Assembly (NCBI GenBank): GCA_014239505.1
Contig: JAAZYT010000164.1
Span: 1-9,729 of the forward strand
Direction: 5' to 3'
Source: Fidelibacterota bacterium
GTDB lineage: Bacteria > Fidelibacterota > Marinisomatia > Marinisomatales > TCS55
Length of the DNA: 9,729 bases
Shown here in pieces: positions 1 to 5,432 of this stretch. The notes beneath the pieces are model-generated. The model had not been told where the DNA came from and searched no databases. It saw only the letters and a program-made list of their open reading frames with translations. Position numbers and translations under genes: made by a program. How positions within the stretch are numbered: the first letter of the stretch is position 1; the number at the start of each line of letters is the position of its first letter.

Positions 1-129
1 CAACTCAAATTCATGGCGTTGACCATATCGAAAAGAAAGAGCATAAGGTAAAAACCCACTATCAATTGCAATAGCAAGACAGGTTGCGGAATCCAAGCCA
101 CCTGATAATAGAATAACTGCTTTTTTCAT
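1..129 (-). CDS. queC: 7-cyano-7-deazaguanine (preQ0) synthase QueC, N-terminal 43 residues, cut by window edge
   Basis: The first 43 codons read leftward from an ATG at 127-129. The translation opens with MKKAVILLSGGLDSATCLA, the PP-loop ATP-binding signature (SGGLDS at residues 9-14), and continues into ALSFRYGQRHEFEL, the typical QueC second strand (family form ALSFdYGQRH.vEL). QueC converts 7-carboxy-7-deazaguanine plus ammonia and ATP to preQ0, the precursor of queuosine at tRNA wobble position 34; it acts in the cytoplasm. The C-terminal zinc-binding cysteines lie outside the window, so completeness cannot be judged. It starts 25 bases after the RidA-like stop on the same strand with no recognisable Shine-Dalgarno, so it may be the third gene of that operon, although no functional link is obvious. 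Family assignment is firm from this segment. Confidence 0.93.
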   Translation of the reverse strand, partial: MKKAVILLSGGLDSATCLAIAIDSGFLPYALSFRYGQRHEFEL

Positions 130-154
130 TTAAAACTTAATTTTGTAGAAATAA

Positions 155-592
155 TTAAGGTTTTTGGGCAATCATTATAATTTCAATTAAGGCTCCTGGA
201 AATAAAACTGTTTGGACTGCTGCTCTAGCTGGGGGTGCGTTCTTAAAATATTCAGTATAGACTTCATTCATTGCTTTGTAGTCATCCATATCTGCAATAA
301 ATACCTGTGATTGCACAACGTCTTCAAAGTTAAAGCCAGCTTCATTTAGTACGGCTCCTAGATTCTCCATTACTCGTATAGTTTGTTCTTTAATTCCACC
401 ACTAACAATTTTGCGTGTAGTAGGCTCTAGTGCAATTTGCCCTGCCAAATATAATGTATTATTTACTTGAATTGCTTGCGAGTAGGGTCCGATTGCCGCA
501 GGAGCTTTATCCGTTGAAATAACTTTTTTAGTTTCTACTTGGCCACATGAAGAAATAAACAATGCTAAAACAAAAACCAATTTTTTGTTCAT
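155..592 (-). CDS. RidA (YjgF/YER057c/UK114) family protein with lipoprotein signal peptide
   Basis: This 145-residue protein has a RidA core from about residue 22 to the end. Hallmarks are APAAIGPYSQA (30-40), YLAGQI (48-53), the region around PPARAAV (120-126) with R123 at the position of the substrate-carboxylate arginine (R105 of E. coli RidA), and IEI (136-138) with E137 matching the catalytic-water glutamate. RidA hydrolyses reactive 2-aminoacrylate-type enamines/imines released by PLP enzymes, normally in the cytoplasm. Unusually, residues 1-16 form a lipoprotein signal: two lysines, a hydrophobic stretch, then lipobox ISSC with C16 as the lipidated residue, followed by Gly (no Asp at +2, so outer-membrane sorting by the E. 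coli rule). I see no ATG, GTG or TTG between the lipobox and the core, so a cytosolic form is not encoded by a standard start. The start overlaps the stop of the upstream PLP enzyme gene by 4 nt (ATGA), implying translational coupling. Confidence 0.93.
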   Translation of the reverse strand: MNKKLVFVLALFISSCGQVETKKVISTDKAPAAIGPYSQAIQVNNTLYLAGQIALEPTTRKIVSGGIKEQTIRVMENLGAVLNEAGFNFEDVVQSQVFIADMDDYKAMNEVYTEYFKNAPPARAAVQTVLFPGALIEIIMIAQKP

Positions 593-1896
593 GAACTCAC
601 ACCATTTTTAATAATGTTTTCCATCGCATCAGAAAATCGATCAATTTCTTCAATAGTTGTATAAACATGAGGTGTTACTCTACAGCCTGTAAACTCATCA
701 TGATTGATGGCAACAACAAAAATTCTATATTTATCCCAAAGTTCTTTTGCTACAGCTGAAGTATCAATGCCTTTAATCTCAACGGTTGCTATTGCACAAC
801 TTTTTCCAGGCTTTAAACTTGTATGTAATCTAATCCTATCGTTTTTTAATAGTCTTTTGGCCCAACGATCTCTTAAATAGATCAATCTAGCCTCTTTATT
901 CTTACTTCCTATTCCTTGCTGAAAAGTGAGCGCATCTCCAATAGCTATTTTATTAGGGCAAGGGTGCGTCCCAATTTCTTCAAATTTTCTAATATCATCT
1001 TTTTTACAGTCACTAGTCCATGCCGCTTGCATTGGCCAAAGGTCAACTATTTTATTTCTACGAACATAAAGCATCCCTGTTCCAAAAGGCGCAGAAAGCC
1101 ATTTATGTAAACTTGTGGCATAATAGTCACAGCCTAGGTCATCAATATTAAAATCAAAATGTGCAAAAGTGTGTGCGCCATCAACGATGACAGGAATATT
1201 ATATTTTTTAGCCATCCTAACAACCTTCTTGACAGGGAGTATTTGGCCAGTAATATTTATCATATGACACATTAAAATCATTTTTGTTTTTGGAGTAATA
1301 TTTTTTTCAAATAATCTTACAATCTCATTTTCATTTTCTGCAGGAATAGGAATTTTAAACTGTTTCATCACTATTCCATCACGACATTCTCTTTGTTTAA
1401 ATGTTGCGATCATTCTTCCATAATCTTGAGTGGTTGTTAAAACTTCGTCTCCTGCTTTAAGGTCAATCCCATTTTGACAGATTTGAAGTCCTTCGGAAGC
1501 ATTTCTAGTTATGGCGATTTCTTCAGGGTCGCAATTAAAAAACCTAGCCATTCTTCTCCTAACGGTTTCTTTTTGTGGCTCAAGAATACGCCACATTGAA
1601 TAAGCAGGAGATGTATTAGAAAAATCTAAATGTCGTTTTAATGCATTCATAACTACAGTAGGAGAAGGGCTTACTCCTCCATTATTTAAATTAATTAAAC
1701 CTCGATCTGCAGTGTACCCTTGTTGTATTTCTCGCCAGTAAGACTCATCACGTGCAACATCTTTTGGGTTTCCTACTGCAGTTTTAATTTTTGTTATCGC
1801 CTTGGCCATTAGAGTTGGATTAGAAATTGCAACTGTTGCTAATGCAGCGGGTTTAGCAAGTGATCCTAAAAACTCTCTTCTGTCAAGATTACCCAT
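589..1896 (-). CDS. Tat-exported PLP-dependent class-V aminotransferase-fold enzyme (isopenicillin-N-epimerase-like)
   Basis: A 435-residue fold-type I PLP enzyme. The N-terminus MGNLDRREFLGSLAKPAAL is a twin-arginine signal (R6, R7, then E-F-L) followed by a mildly hydrophobic segment, so the protein should be exported folded with its cofactor. Class-V marks: LINLNNGGVSPSP (67-79), TRNASEGL (130-137, phosphate-binding loop), IVDGAHTFAH (237-246, D239 binds the pyridine nitrogen, H242 nearby), ATSLHKWLSAPFGTGML (260-276, K265 the Schiff-base lysine) and GCRVTPHVYTT (404-414, R406 the likely carboxylate-binding arginine). The closest named group is isopenicillin-N epimerase/CefD-like; the true substrate cannot be read from sequence, and cysteine desulfurase is less likely because no catalytic-cysteine loop is recognisable. 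Nine cysteines are present, which suits folding in the reducing cytoplasm before Tat export. The ATG at 1896 follows a strong GGAGGAG and lies just downstream of a consensus-like promoter; it is first gene of an operon with the RidA lipoprotein. Confidence 0.92.
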   Translation of the reverse strand: MGNLDRREFLGSLAKPAALATVAISNPTLMAKAITKIKTAVGNPKDVARDESYWREIQQGYTADRGLINLNNGGVSPSPTVVMNALKRHLDFSNTSPAYSMWRILEPQKETVRRRMARFFNCDPEEIAITRNASEGLQICQNGIDLKAGDEVLTTTQDYGRMIATFKQRECRDGIVMKQFKIPIPAENENEIVRLFEKNITPKTKMILMCHMINITGQILPVKKVVRMAKKYNIPVIVDGAHTFAHFDFNIDDLGCDYYATSLHKWLSAPFGTGMLYVRRNKIVDLWPMQAAWTSDCKKDDIRKFEEIGTHPCPNKIAIGDALTFQQGIGSKNKEARLIYLRDRWAKRLLKNDRIRLHTSLKPGKSCAIATVEIKGIDTSAVAKELWDKYRIFVVAINHDEFTGCRVTPHVYTTIEEIDRFSDAMENIIKNGVSS

Positions 1897-1898
1897 AA

Positions 1899-1905
1899 CT
1901 CCTCC
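1899..1905 (-). promoter_or_regulatory. Strong Shine-Dalgarno for the Tat-PLP enzyme gene
   Basis: Read on the minus strand this is GGAGGAG followed by TT and the ATG at 1896. It is one of only two strong Shine-Dalgarno sequences in the window and fixes the start that includes the twin-arginine signal. Confidence 0.8.
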
Positions 1906-1928
1906 ATATATTGTAAAAAACGTACTTT

Positions 1929-1957
1929 AAAATACCTTATGTGTTTCAATTTGTCAA
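1929..1957 (-). promoter_or_regulatory. Sigma70-type promoter for the PLP enzyme / RidA / queC operon
   Basis: On the minus strand a perfect -35 box TTGACA (1957-1952) is followed after exactly 17 bases by TATTTT (1934-1929; four of six matches to TATAAT). The predicted transcript begins near 1922, giving a leader of about 25 bases that contains the GGAGGAG ribosome site. Consensus hexamer, spacing and position are all right; activity is inferred. Confidence 0.65.
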
Positions 1958-1983
1958 TTAAGAGCATTAAGAATATTAATTTT

Positions 1984-2018
1984 CATAGTTACTGTATATG
2001 TAAGTTCTATATACTATG
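1984..2018. repeat. Inverted repeat CATAGT...ACTATG in the divergent intergenic region, possible operator
   Basis: CATAGT (1984-1989) and ACTATG (2013-2018) are perfect inverted arms 23 bases apart, lying between the two divergent genes and just upstream of the rightward gene. The right arm overlaps TATACT (2010-2015), a possible -10 hexamer for the rightward gene; no good -35 lies 16-18 bases upstream. Six-base AT-rich arms can occur by chance, so operator function is only a suggestion. Confidence 0.3.
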
Positions 2019-2031
2019 AGGACTAAAAAGT

Positions 2032-2036
2032 AGGAG
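2032..2036 (+). promoter_or_regulatory. Shine-Dalgarno for the LVIVD-propeller gene
   Basis: AGGAG followed by a five-base spacer precedes the ATG at 2042. It supports this start, which places a Sec signal peptide at the N-terminus. Confidence 0.75.
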
Positions 2037-2041
2037 AGGAT

Positions 2042-4108
2042 ATGATAAAAAAATTATTAATAATGTTACCTATCATTGTTTTAGCGATGCAACAAAAAGC
2101 AGATGAAGACTCAATCCGATTTATTTTTGAACCCGATTCATTGTTATTGCATGTAGGTGAATCAGCTGAGATTACAATTAAAATGGTAACTAGTAATGGT
2201 AAATTAACGGGAACTCCATTTTTAATTTATGGTCAACCAAGAAGATCATTAGAAACCTACCCTCGTATTAGTGATTCAACTGGCTTTGCCAAAGTAAAAG
2301 TTAAACCCTATAAACCCGGATCTTTAAAGCTACGAACAAGAAGTATATCCATAAAACGTGAAGATAGAACCTATGGAGAATTAAAAATTAGTGTGCCAAA
2401 ACCTAAGCTGAAAAAAATTGTATTTAAGATCTCAAATGATAATATTTATGAAGGAACAACTATTAGATTAGAGCCGGTTGTATATGATGAAGCAAATTTA
2501 ATTAGAGATGATGTATCTGTATTGCTCTCATCTTCCAATTCAAAAGTTGCTAATATTGATGGGATTGGAACTTTAACCACTTTAAAGGCAGGAAAAACAA
2601 CAATTTCTGCAAGCGTAGACTCCTTATTTACATCTATTGATTTAAAAGTAATTAAGAATCCTGTAAGGTCATTATCGCTTTATTCAGATCAAGATAAAAT
2701 AAGAACGGGTGATGTTCTTACTTTTAAAGCAGTCGCCTATGATCGTAGAAATAAGGTTGTAGAAAACGCGCCTATTCAATTTTCATATAATGGTAAAGCT
2801 GAATATGGTATTGGATTACCTGCTTCAGCGCAAATAATGTCTGATGGTCGTTTTGTTGCTGAAACCAAAGGTATATATTCTATTAAAGCTTCATCTAATG
2901 GATATAATGCCCAAAAGACAATTAAAGTTGGTCCTCGAAATGTTGCAAAAGAAGTTGAGTTAATTGGACATGGTTTAATTTCAAATGTTTATACATCTGA
3001 CCTTTGGATATGGCCAGGAATAGGAGAGCATGAAGGTAAGGATTTTGCAGTAACAGGTACATGGGGAGCAAATGGTGAAGCGTACTTTTGGGATATAAGT
3101 GACCCTTCAAATATGAAAATTATTGATACTGTTACTGTAGATGCTCGTACAGTAAATGATGTAAAAATTTCAGAAGATGGAAGAGTAGGCGTGATAAGTA
3201 GAGAGGGGGCCTCTAATAGAAAAAATGGATTTGTAATATTAGATGTTTCAGATCCGTATAATGTAGAGATTTTATCTACATTTAATGATGATATGACGGG
3301 TGGGGTACATAATACATTCATATACGAAGATCATGTTTTTGCTGTAAACAATGGAAGAAAATATGATATTATTAATATTCAAGATCCTAAGAATCCCTTT
3401 CGTGTTGGTGTTTATGAATTAACTACACCGGGTCACAGTATTCATGATGTTTGGGTAGAAGATGGTATAGCCTATTCTTCTAATTGGGCTGATGGAGTTC
3501 ATGCTGTTGATGTTGGAGGTTTAAAATTCAATGAAAAAAACCAGAAAAAAATAAAATTCAACCCACTTTTATTAAAAGCTGGTCAAGGTAGTCCCTCGAA
3601 TCCAGTCCATTTGGCTGACATGGTAGATCCAAATGGACATAATCATGCTGCCTTTCCTTTTAAAAGTCAGTCATCTGATAAATTTTATATTGTTGCAGGA
3701 GATGAATGGTTTCCATGGAGGTACCCAAATAAACCAAGACCATATCAACCACGAGGAGGGTTTCATTTTTTAGATTTCACTGATACAAATAATCCAAAAG
3801 AAGAAGCAATCTACACGATAACTGAAGCTGGTTCTCATAATCATTGGATAAAAGGTGACACTCTTTATGCTGCGTATTACAATGGAGGATTAAGAATAGT
3901 CGATATATCTGGAGAATTACTAGGCGACTTATACAAACAGGGGCGAGAGATAGCATTTTTTCAAACAGGGCATCCTGATGGACATATTAAAAACTCTCCA
4001 AATGTTTGGGGAACAATACCATATAAGGGCTATATATTTTTCTCAGATATGTACAGTGGACTATATTGTGTCAAGCTAGTTGAAAAAAATAAAGAAAGCA
4101 CTCCATAA
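2042..4108 (+). CDS. Secreted protein with three Ig-like domains and a seven-repeat LVIVD beta-propeller
   Basis: A 688-residue protein starting with a Sec signal peptide (MIKK, then a hydrophobic stretch to about residue 16). Residues 22-118, 123-204 and 207-296 look like three consecutive Ig-like domains; the second has the Big_2-type ending VANIDGIGTLTTLKAGKTT (169-187), the third resembles invasin/Big_1-type modules. Residues 300-683 hold LVIVD-type repeats with strands such as YFWDISDP (348), FVILDVSDP (397), YDIINIQDP (441), VHAVDVGG (487), FHFLDFTD (574), LRIVDISG (617) and YCVKLV (675): seven in all, as expected for a seven-bladed propeller. A longer insertion between repeats four and five (about 495-572) carries NGHNHAAFPF and GDEWFPWRYP. 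Histidines recur at comparable blade positions (GVHNTF, SIHDVW, GSHNHW). No C-terminal anchor or sorting domain is seen. LVIVD proteins are mostly uncharacterised surface or periplasmic proteins, so a binding role is likely but the ligand is unknown. It is transcribed alone, divergently from the PLP operon. Confidence 0.88.
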   Translation: MIKKLLIMLPIIVLAMQQKADEDSIRFIFEPDSLLLHVGESAEITIKMVTSNGKLTGTPFLIYGQPRRSLETYPRISDSTGFAKVKVKPYKPGSLKLRTRSISIKREDRTYGELKISVPKPKLKKIVFKISNDNIYEGTTIRLEPVVYDEANLIRDDVSVLLSSSNSKVANIDGIGTLTTLKAGKTTISASVDSLFTSIDLKVIKNPVRSLSLYSDQDKIRTGDVLTFKAVAYDRRNKVVENAPIQFSYNGKAEYGIGLPASAQIMSDGRFVAETKGIYSIKASSNGYNAQKTIKVGPRNVAKEVELIGHGLISNVYTSDLWIWPGIGEHEGKDFAVTGTWGANGEAYFWDISDPSNMKIIDTVTVDARTVNDVKISEDGRVGVISREGASNRKNGFVILDVSDPYNVEILSTFNDDMTGGVHNTFIYEDHVFAVNNGRKYDIINIQDPKNPFRVGVYELTTPGHSIHDVWVEDGIAYSSNWADGVHAVDVGGLKFNEKNQKKIKFNPLLLKAGQGSPSNPVHLADMVDPNGHNHAAFPFKSQSSDKFYIVAGDEWFPWRYPNKPRPYQPRGGFHFLDFTDTNNPKEEAIYTITEAGSHNHWIKGDTLYAAYYNGGLRIVDISGELLGDLYKQGREIAFFQTGHPDGHIKNSPNVWGTIPYKGYIFFSDMYSGLYCVKLVEKNKESTP

Positions 4109-4204
4109 TAATCTAATAAGCAAAATTTCGAACTAAAATTATGCTACCTAAAGTAATACTTTAAGCTTTGCAGTAAAATAATTGAAAAATTCAAAGATTC
4201 TCTA

Positions 4205-4234
4205 TTGCCTTCCATTTTTTTATGCCGTTATATT
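4205..4234 (+). promoter_or_regulatory. Promoter-like element in the non-coding gap upstream of tmRNA
   Basis: TTGCCT (4205-4210) and TATATT (4229-4234; five of six matches to TATAAT) are separated by 18 bases. A transcript would start near 4241, in non-coding DNA, and could end at the hairpin 4345-4381. Such matches are common in AT-rich DNA. Confidence 0.35.
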
Positions 4235-4299
4235 AGGGTGCTTCTTTTGATAGGATTCGTTTGGAATACTATTTTAAGAGGTTGGCAAATGAAAAAGTG

Positions 4300-4331
4300 A
4301 TAGGGCTCTGGGTTGGCGTTCAGGGCCTTAT
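4300..4331 (+). other. 13-pair RNA stem-loop
   Basis: The left arm 4300-4312 (centre GGCTCTG, 4304-4310) pairs with 4319-4331 (centre CAGGGCC, 4321-4327), allowing four G-U pairs, around the six-base loop TTGGCG (4313-4318). It is far more G+C-rich than the surrounding DNA, which makes chance less likely. The following bases are A/T-mixed rather than a T run, so this is a structural element rather than a clear terminator. Confidence 0.55.
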
Positions 4332-4344
4332 AATTAAGAAATTA

Positions 4345-4392
4345 GCCGCAGCATTTTCAGAAAAATTGGAAATTCTGCGGCATTTCTATTTT
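4345..4392 (+). terminator. Intrinsic-terminator-like hairpin upstream of tmRNA
   Basis: GCCGCAG (4345-4351) pairs perfectly with CTGCGGC (4375-4381). After one C/T mismatch the stem continues with ATTTTC (4353-4358) against GGAAAT (4368-4373, one G-U), closing on a nine-base loop. The T-rich tail ATTTCTATTTT follows directly. It could end transcripts from the LVIVD gene or a small RNA before tmRNA starts. On the minus strand the flank is also moderately T-rich, so it might be bidirectional. Confidence 0.6.
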
Positions 4393-4411
4393 AGTATGTC
4401 AACTATATATT
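4383..4411 (+). promoter_or_regulatory. Weak promoter candidate for tmRNA
   Basis: TATATT (4406-4411) matches the -10 consensus in five of six bases and would start transcription near 4418, leaving a short leader for RNase P to remove before the mature 5' end at 4426. The hexamer 17 bases upstream (TTTCTA, 4383-4388) is a poor -35 and overlaps the tail of the preceding terminator. Position is the main support. Confidence 0.3.
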
Positions 4412-4425
4412 AGTTTTTTGATAAT

Positions 4426-4782
4426 GGGGGCGATCGGTTTCGACGGGATATGCGTCGTGTTAAATTGCATGTCGAGGTCCAGGATCTCGTTAATCACCTG
4501 GAAAAACCATAAATGCCGATAACGGCTATATGGCCGCTGCTTAATTAATTAAGTAAGTTGGTCCGTCCTGAAAGTGGTGCGTCTATGGCTACTTTTAAGG
4601 GCGTCAAATACATAGACTGGTTCTAATTTATGTCTGAGATATTAGGATAAGAATTAATCAGACTTTGCTTGTAATGGCCACGTCAACAGGGCAGTTATAA
4701 GTGAGCTTAAACTGATTGACTAAGCATGTAGGTATTTTTCGGGATTCTATTTCGGACGGGAGTTCAATTCTCCCCGCCTCCA
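4426..4782 (+). ncRNA. ssrA: Transfer-messenger RNA (tmRNA, ssrA), one-piece
   Basis: tmRNA rescues stalled ribosomes with SmpB, adding a degradation tag. The 5' end GGGGGCG (4426-4432) pairs across seven positions (one G-U) with CGCCTCC (4775-4781), giving the alanine-tRNA-like acceptor stem, and the family-typical GGTTTCGACGG follows. At the 3' end the T-arm is GGGAG (4758-4762), loop TTCAATT, CTCCC (4770-4774). The discriminator is A4782 and the following bases are CAT, so CCA is not encoded and must be added. The tag frame begins most plausibly at GCC (4515), with U-5/A-4 upstream as in E. coli, and reads ADNGYMAAA then TAA (4542-4544), with a second in-frame TAA at 4554. The mature length is about 357 bases. 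It converges on marC with five bases between tmRNA end and the marC stop. Confidence 0.96.
4515..4544 (+). other. tmRNA proteolysis-tag reading frame (ADNGYMAAA)
   Basis: GCC GAT AAC GGC TAT ATG GCC GCT GCT TAA within tmRNA. After the alanine carried by tmRNA itself, nine residues are appended. The ending M-A-A-A differs from the usual L-A-A in its third-last residue but keeps the small hydrophobic C-terminus recognised by ClpXP-type proteases. The resume codon is assigned by the conserved U and A at -5 and -4; starting one codon earlier (AAT) is the alternative. Confidence 0.75.
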
Positions 4783-4787
4783 CATTA

Positions 4788-5432
4788 TTATAAACGTGTT
4801 ATAATTGTTTCAACGCCATTAATTACAAATTGAACAGCAATAACCATAAGTATAAGACCCATAATTCTTTGAATGACACGCATTCCTGTAACACCAATCT
4901 TTTTACCAACCTGATCACCTGCTCGTAGAATAAAATAAAATATAATCATTGTAATTAGTACAGCTAATAAAAGTGTTCCAAGACTGATTGTAGATGGAGC
5001 TTTCCCAGATAAAAGCATTACTCCTGTGATAGCTCCAGGTCCAGCTATTAATGGTATTCCAATAGGACTAATCGCAATTTCATCAGATTCTTTAAATTCT
5101 TCAATTTCAGTATCAGTTGACCTTGAACGACCGACTTGAGCCTCGAGCATTCTTAAACCACTTCTAAAAAATAAAATTCCACCCATTATTTGAAATGCTT
5201 CTAATGTAATTCCATATAAATTAAATATAATAGATCCTAAAAGAGTAAAAACAAGTAAAGTTATAGTACCTGTAGCAATTCCTTTCTTAGCAATTTTAAC
5301 CTTTTCTTTTTTGGAAAACCTTTCTGTCATAACAATAAAAATGGGCGCTATTCCTAAAGGATTTATAAGTGTTAATAACGTGGAGAGGCAAAGAATTAAA
5401 AATTGAAATTCAACATCTAAGAAGTATTGCAT
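4788..5432 (-). CDS. MarC-family (UPF0056) inner-membrane protein
   Basis: A protein of 214 residues from the ATG at 5432 (215 from the GTG at 5435). About six hydrophobic segments lie near residues 8-32, 52-74, 77-95, 120-142, 148-172 and 186-208. Diagnostic are INPLGIAPIFIVMT (24-37) and the matching second-half PIGIPLIAGPGAITGVML (124-141), the paired motifs of the MarC/YchE family, with a charged loop (about 96-119) between the halves. The family is conserved but its transport substrate is not established; the old link of E. coli MarC to multiple antibiotic resistance was not upheld. The ATG overlaps the argS stop by one base (TGATG), the usual coupled arrangement, so I prefer it to the GTG one codon upstream. 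It is the last gene of the leftward cluster and ends five bases from the convergent tmRNA. Confidence 0.93.
   Translation of the reverse strand: MQYFLDVEFQFLILCLSTLLTLINPLGIAPIFIVMTERFSKKEKVKIAKKGIATGTITLLVFTLLGSIIFNLYGITLEAFQIMGGILFFRSGLRMLEAQVGRSRSTDTEIEEFKESDEIAISPIGIPLIAGPGAITGVMLLSGKAPSTISLGTLLLAVLITMIIFYFILRAGDQVGKKIGVTGMRVIQRIMGLILMVIAVQFVINGVETIITRL

Larger units (their letters stand above)
4241..4392 (+). ncRNA. Candidate small RNA of unknown family between the LVIVD gene and tmRNA
   Basis: The 317-base gap 4109-4425 contains no credible gene. Its right half has the parts of a small-RNA unit: a promoter-like element ending at 4234, a 13-pair stem-loop (4300-4331) and a terminator-like hairpin with a T-rich tail (4345-4392). 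It matches no family I can recognise: not 6S RNA, not SRP RNA (no GGAAG tetraloop motif) and not a tRNA. A three-codon frame MKK-stop (4289-4300) with AGAGG seven bases upstream directly precedes the first stem; it may be chance. The left half, 4109-4204, shows nothing I can name. Existence of the RNA is inference from the arrangement. Confidence 0.3.

Noticed and set aside
121..132. Possible miscalled QueC start or frameshift at the A/T run beside the start codon
   Set aside because: The frame from ATG at 129 gives a clean family N-terminus (MKKAVILLSGGLDS), so no error need be assumed.
916..1110. Open frame on the plus strand of 64 codons
   Set aside because: It is antisense to the class-V PLP enzyme, which has clear conserved motifs across the same bases.
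2922..3321. Open frames on the minus strand (2922-3110 and 2989-3321)
   Set aside because: They lie antisense within the LVIVD propeller coding region, show no domain or signal pattern, and have no ribosome site.
4140..4160. Inverted repeat TAAAGT/ACTTTA after the LVIVD gene as its terminator
   Set aside because: Six A/T-rich pairs around a three-base loop with no T tract; likely chance.
4240..4392. 6S RNA, SRP RNA or a tRNA in the gap before tmRNA
   Set aside because: There is no long interrupted duplex with a central bubble as in 6S, no GGAAG loop as in SRP RNA, and no cloverleaf or T-arm as in tRNA. Only two separate hairpins are visible.
4787..4805. ATTATAA/TTATAAT inverted repeat as a terminator for tmRNA or marC
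   Set aside because: The stem is seven A-T pairs only, with no T tract on either side; it is too weak to call.
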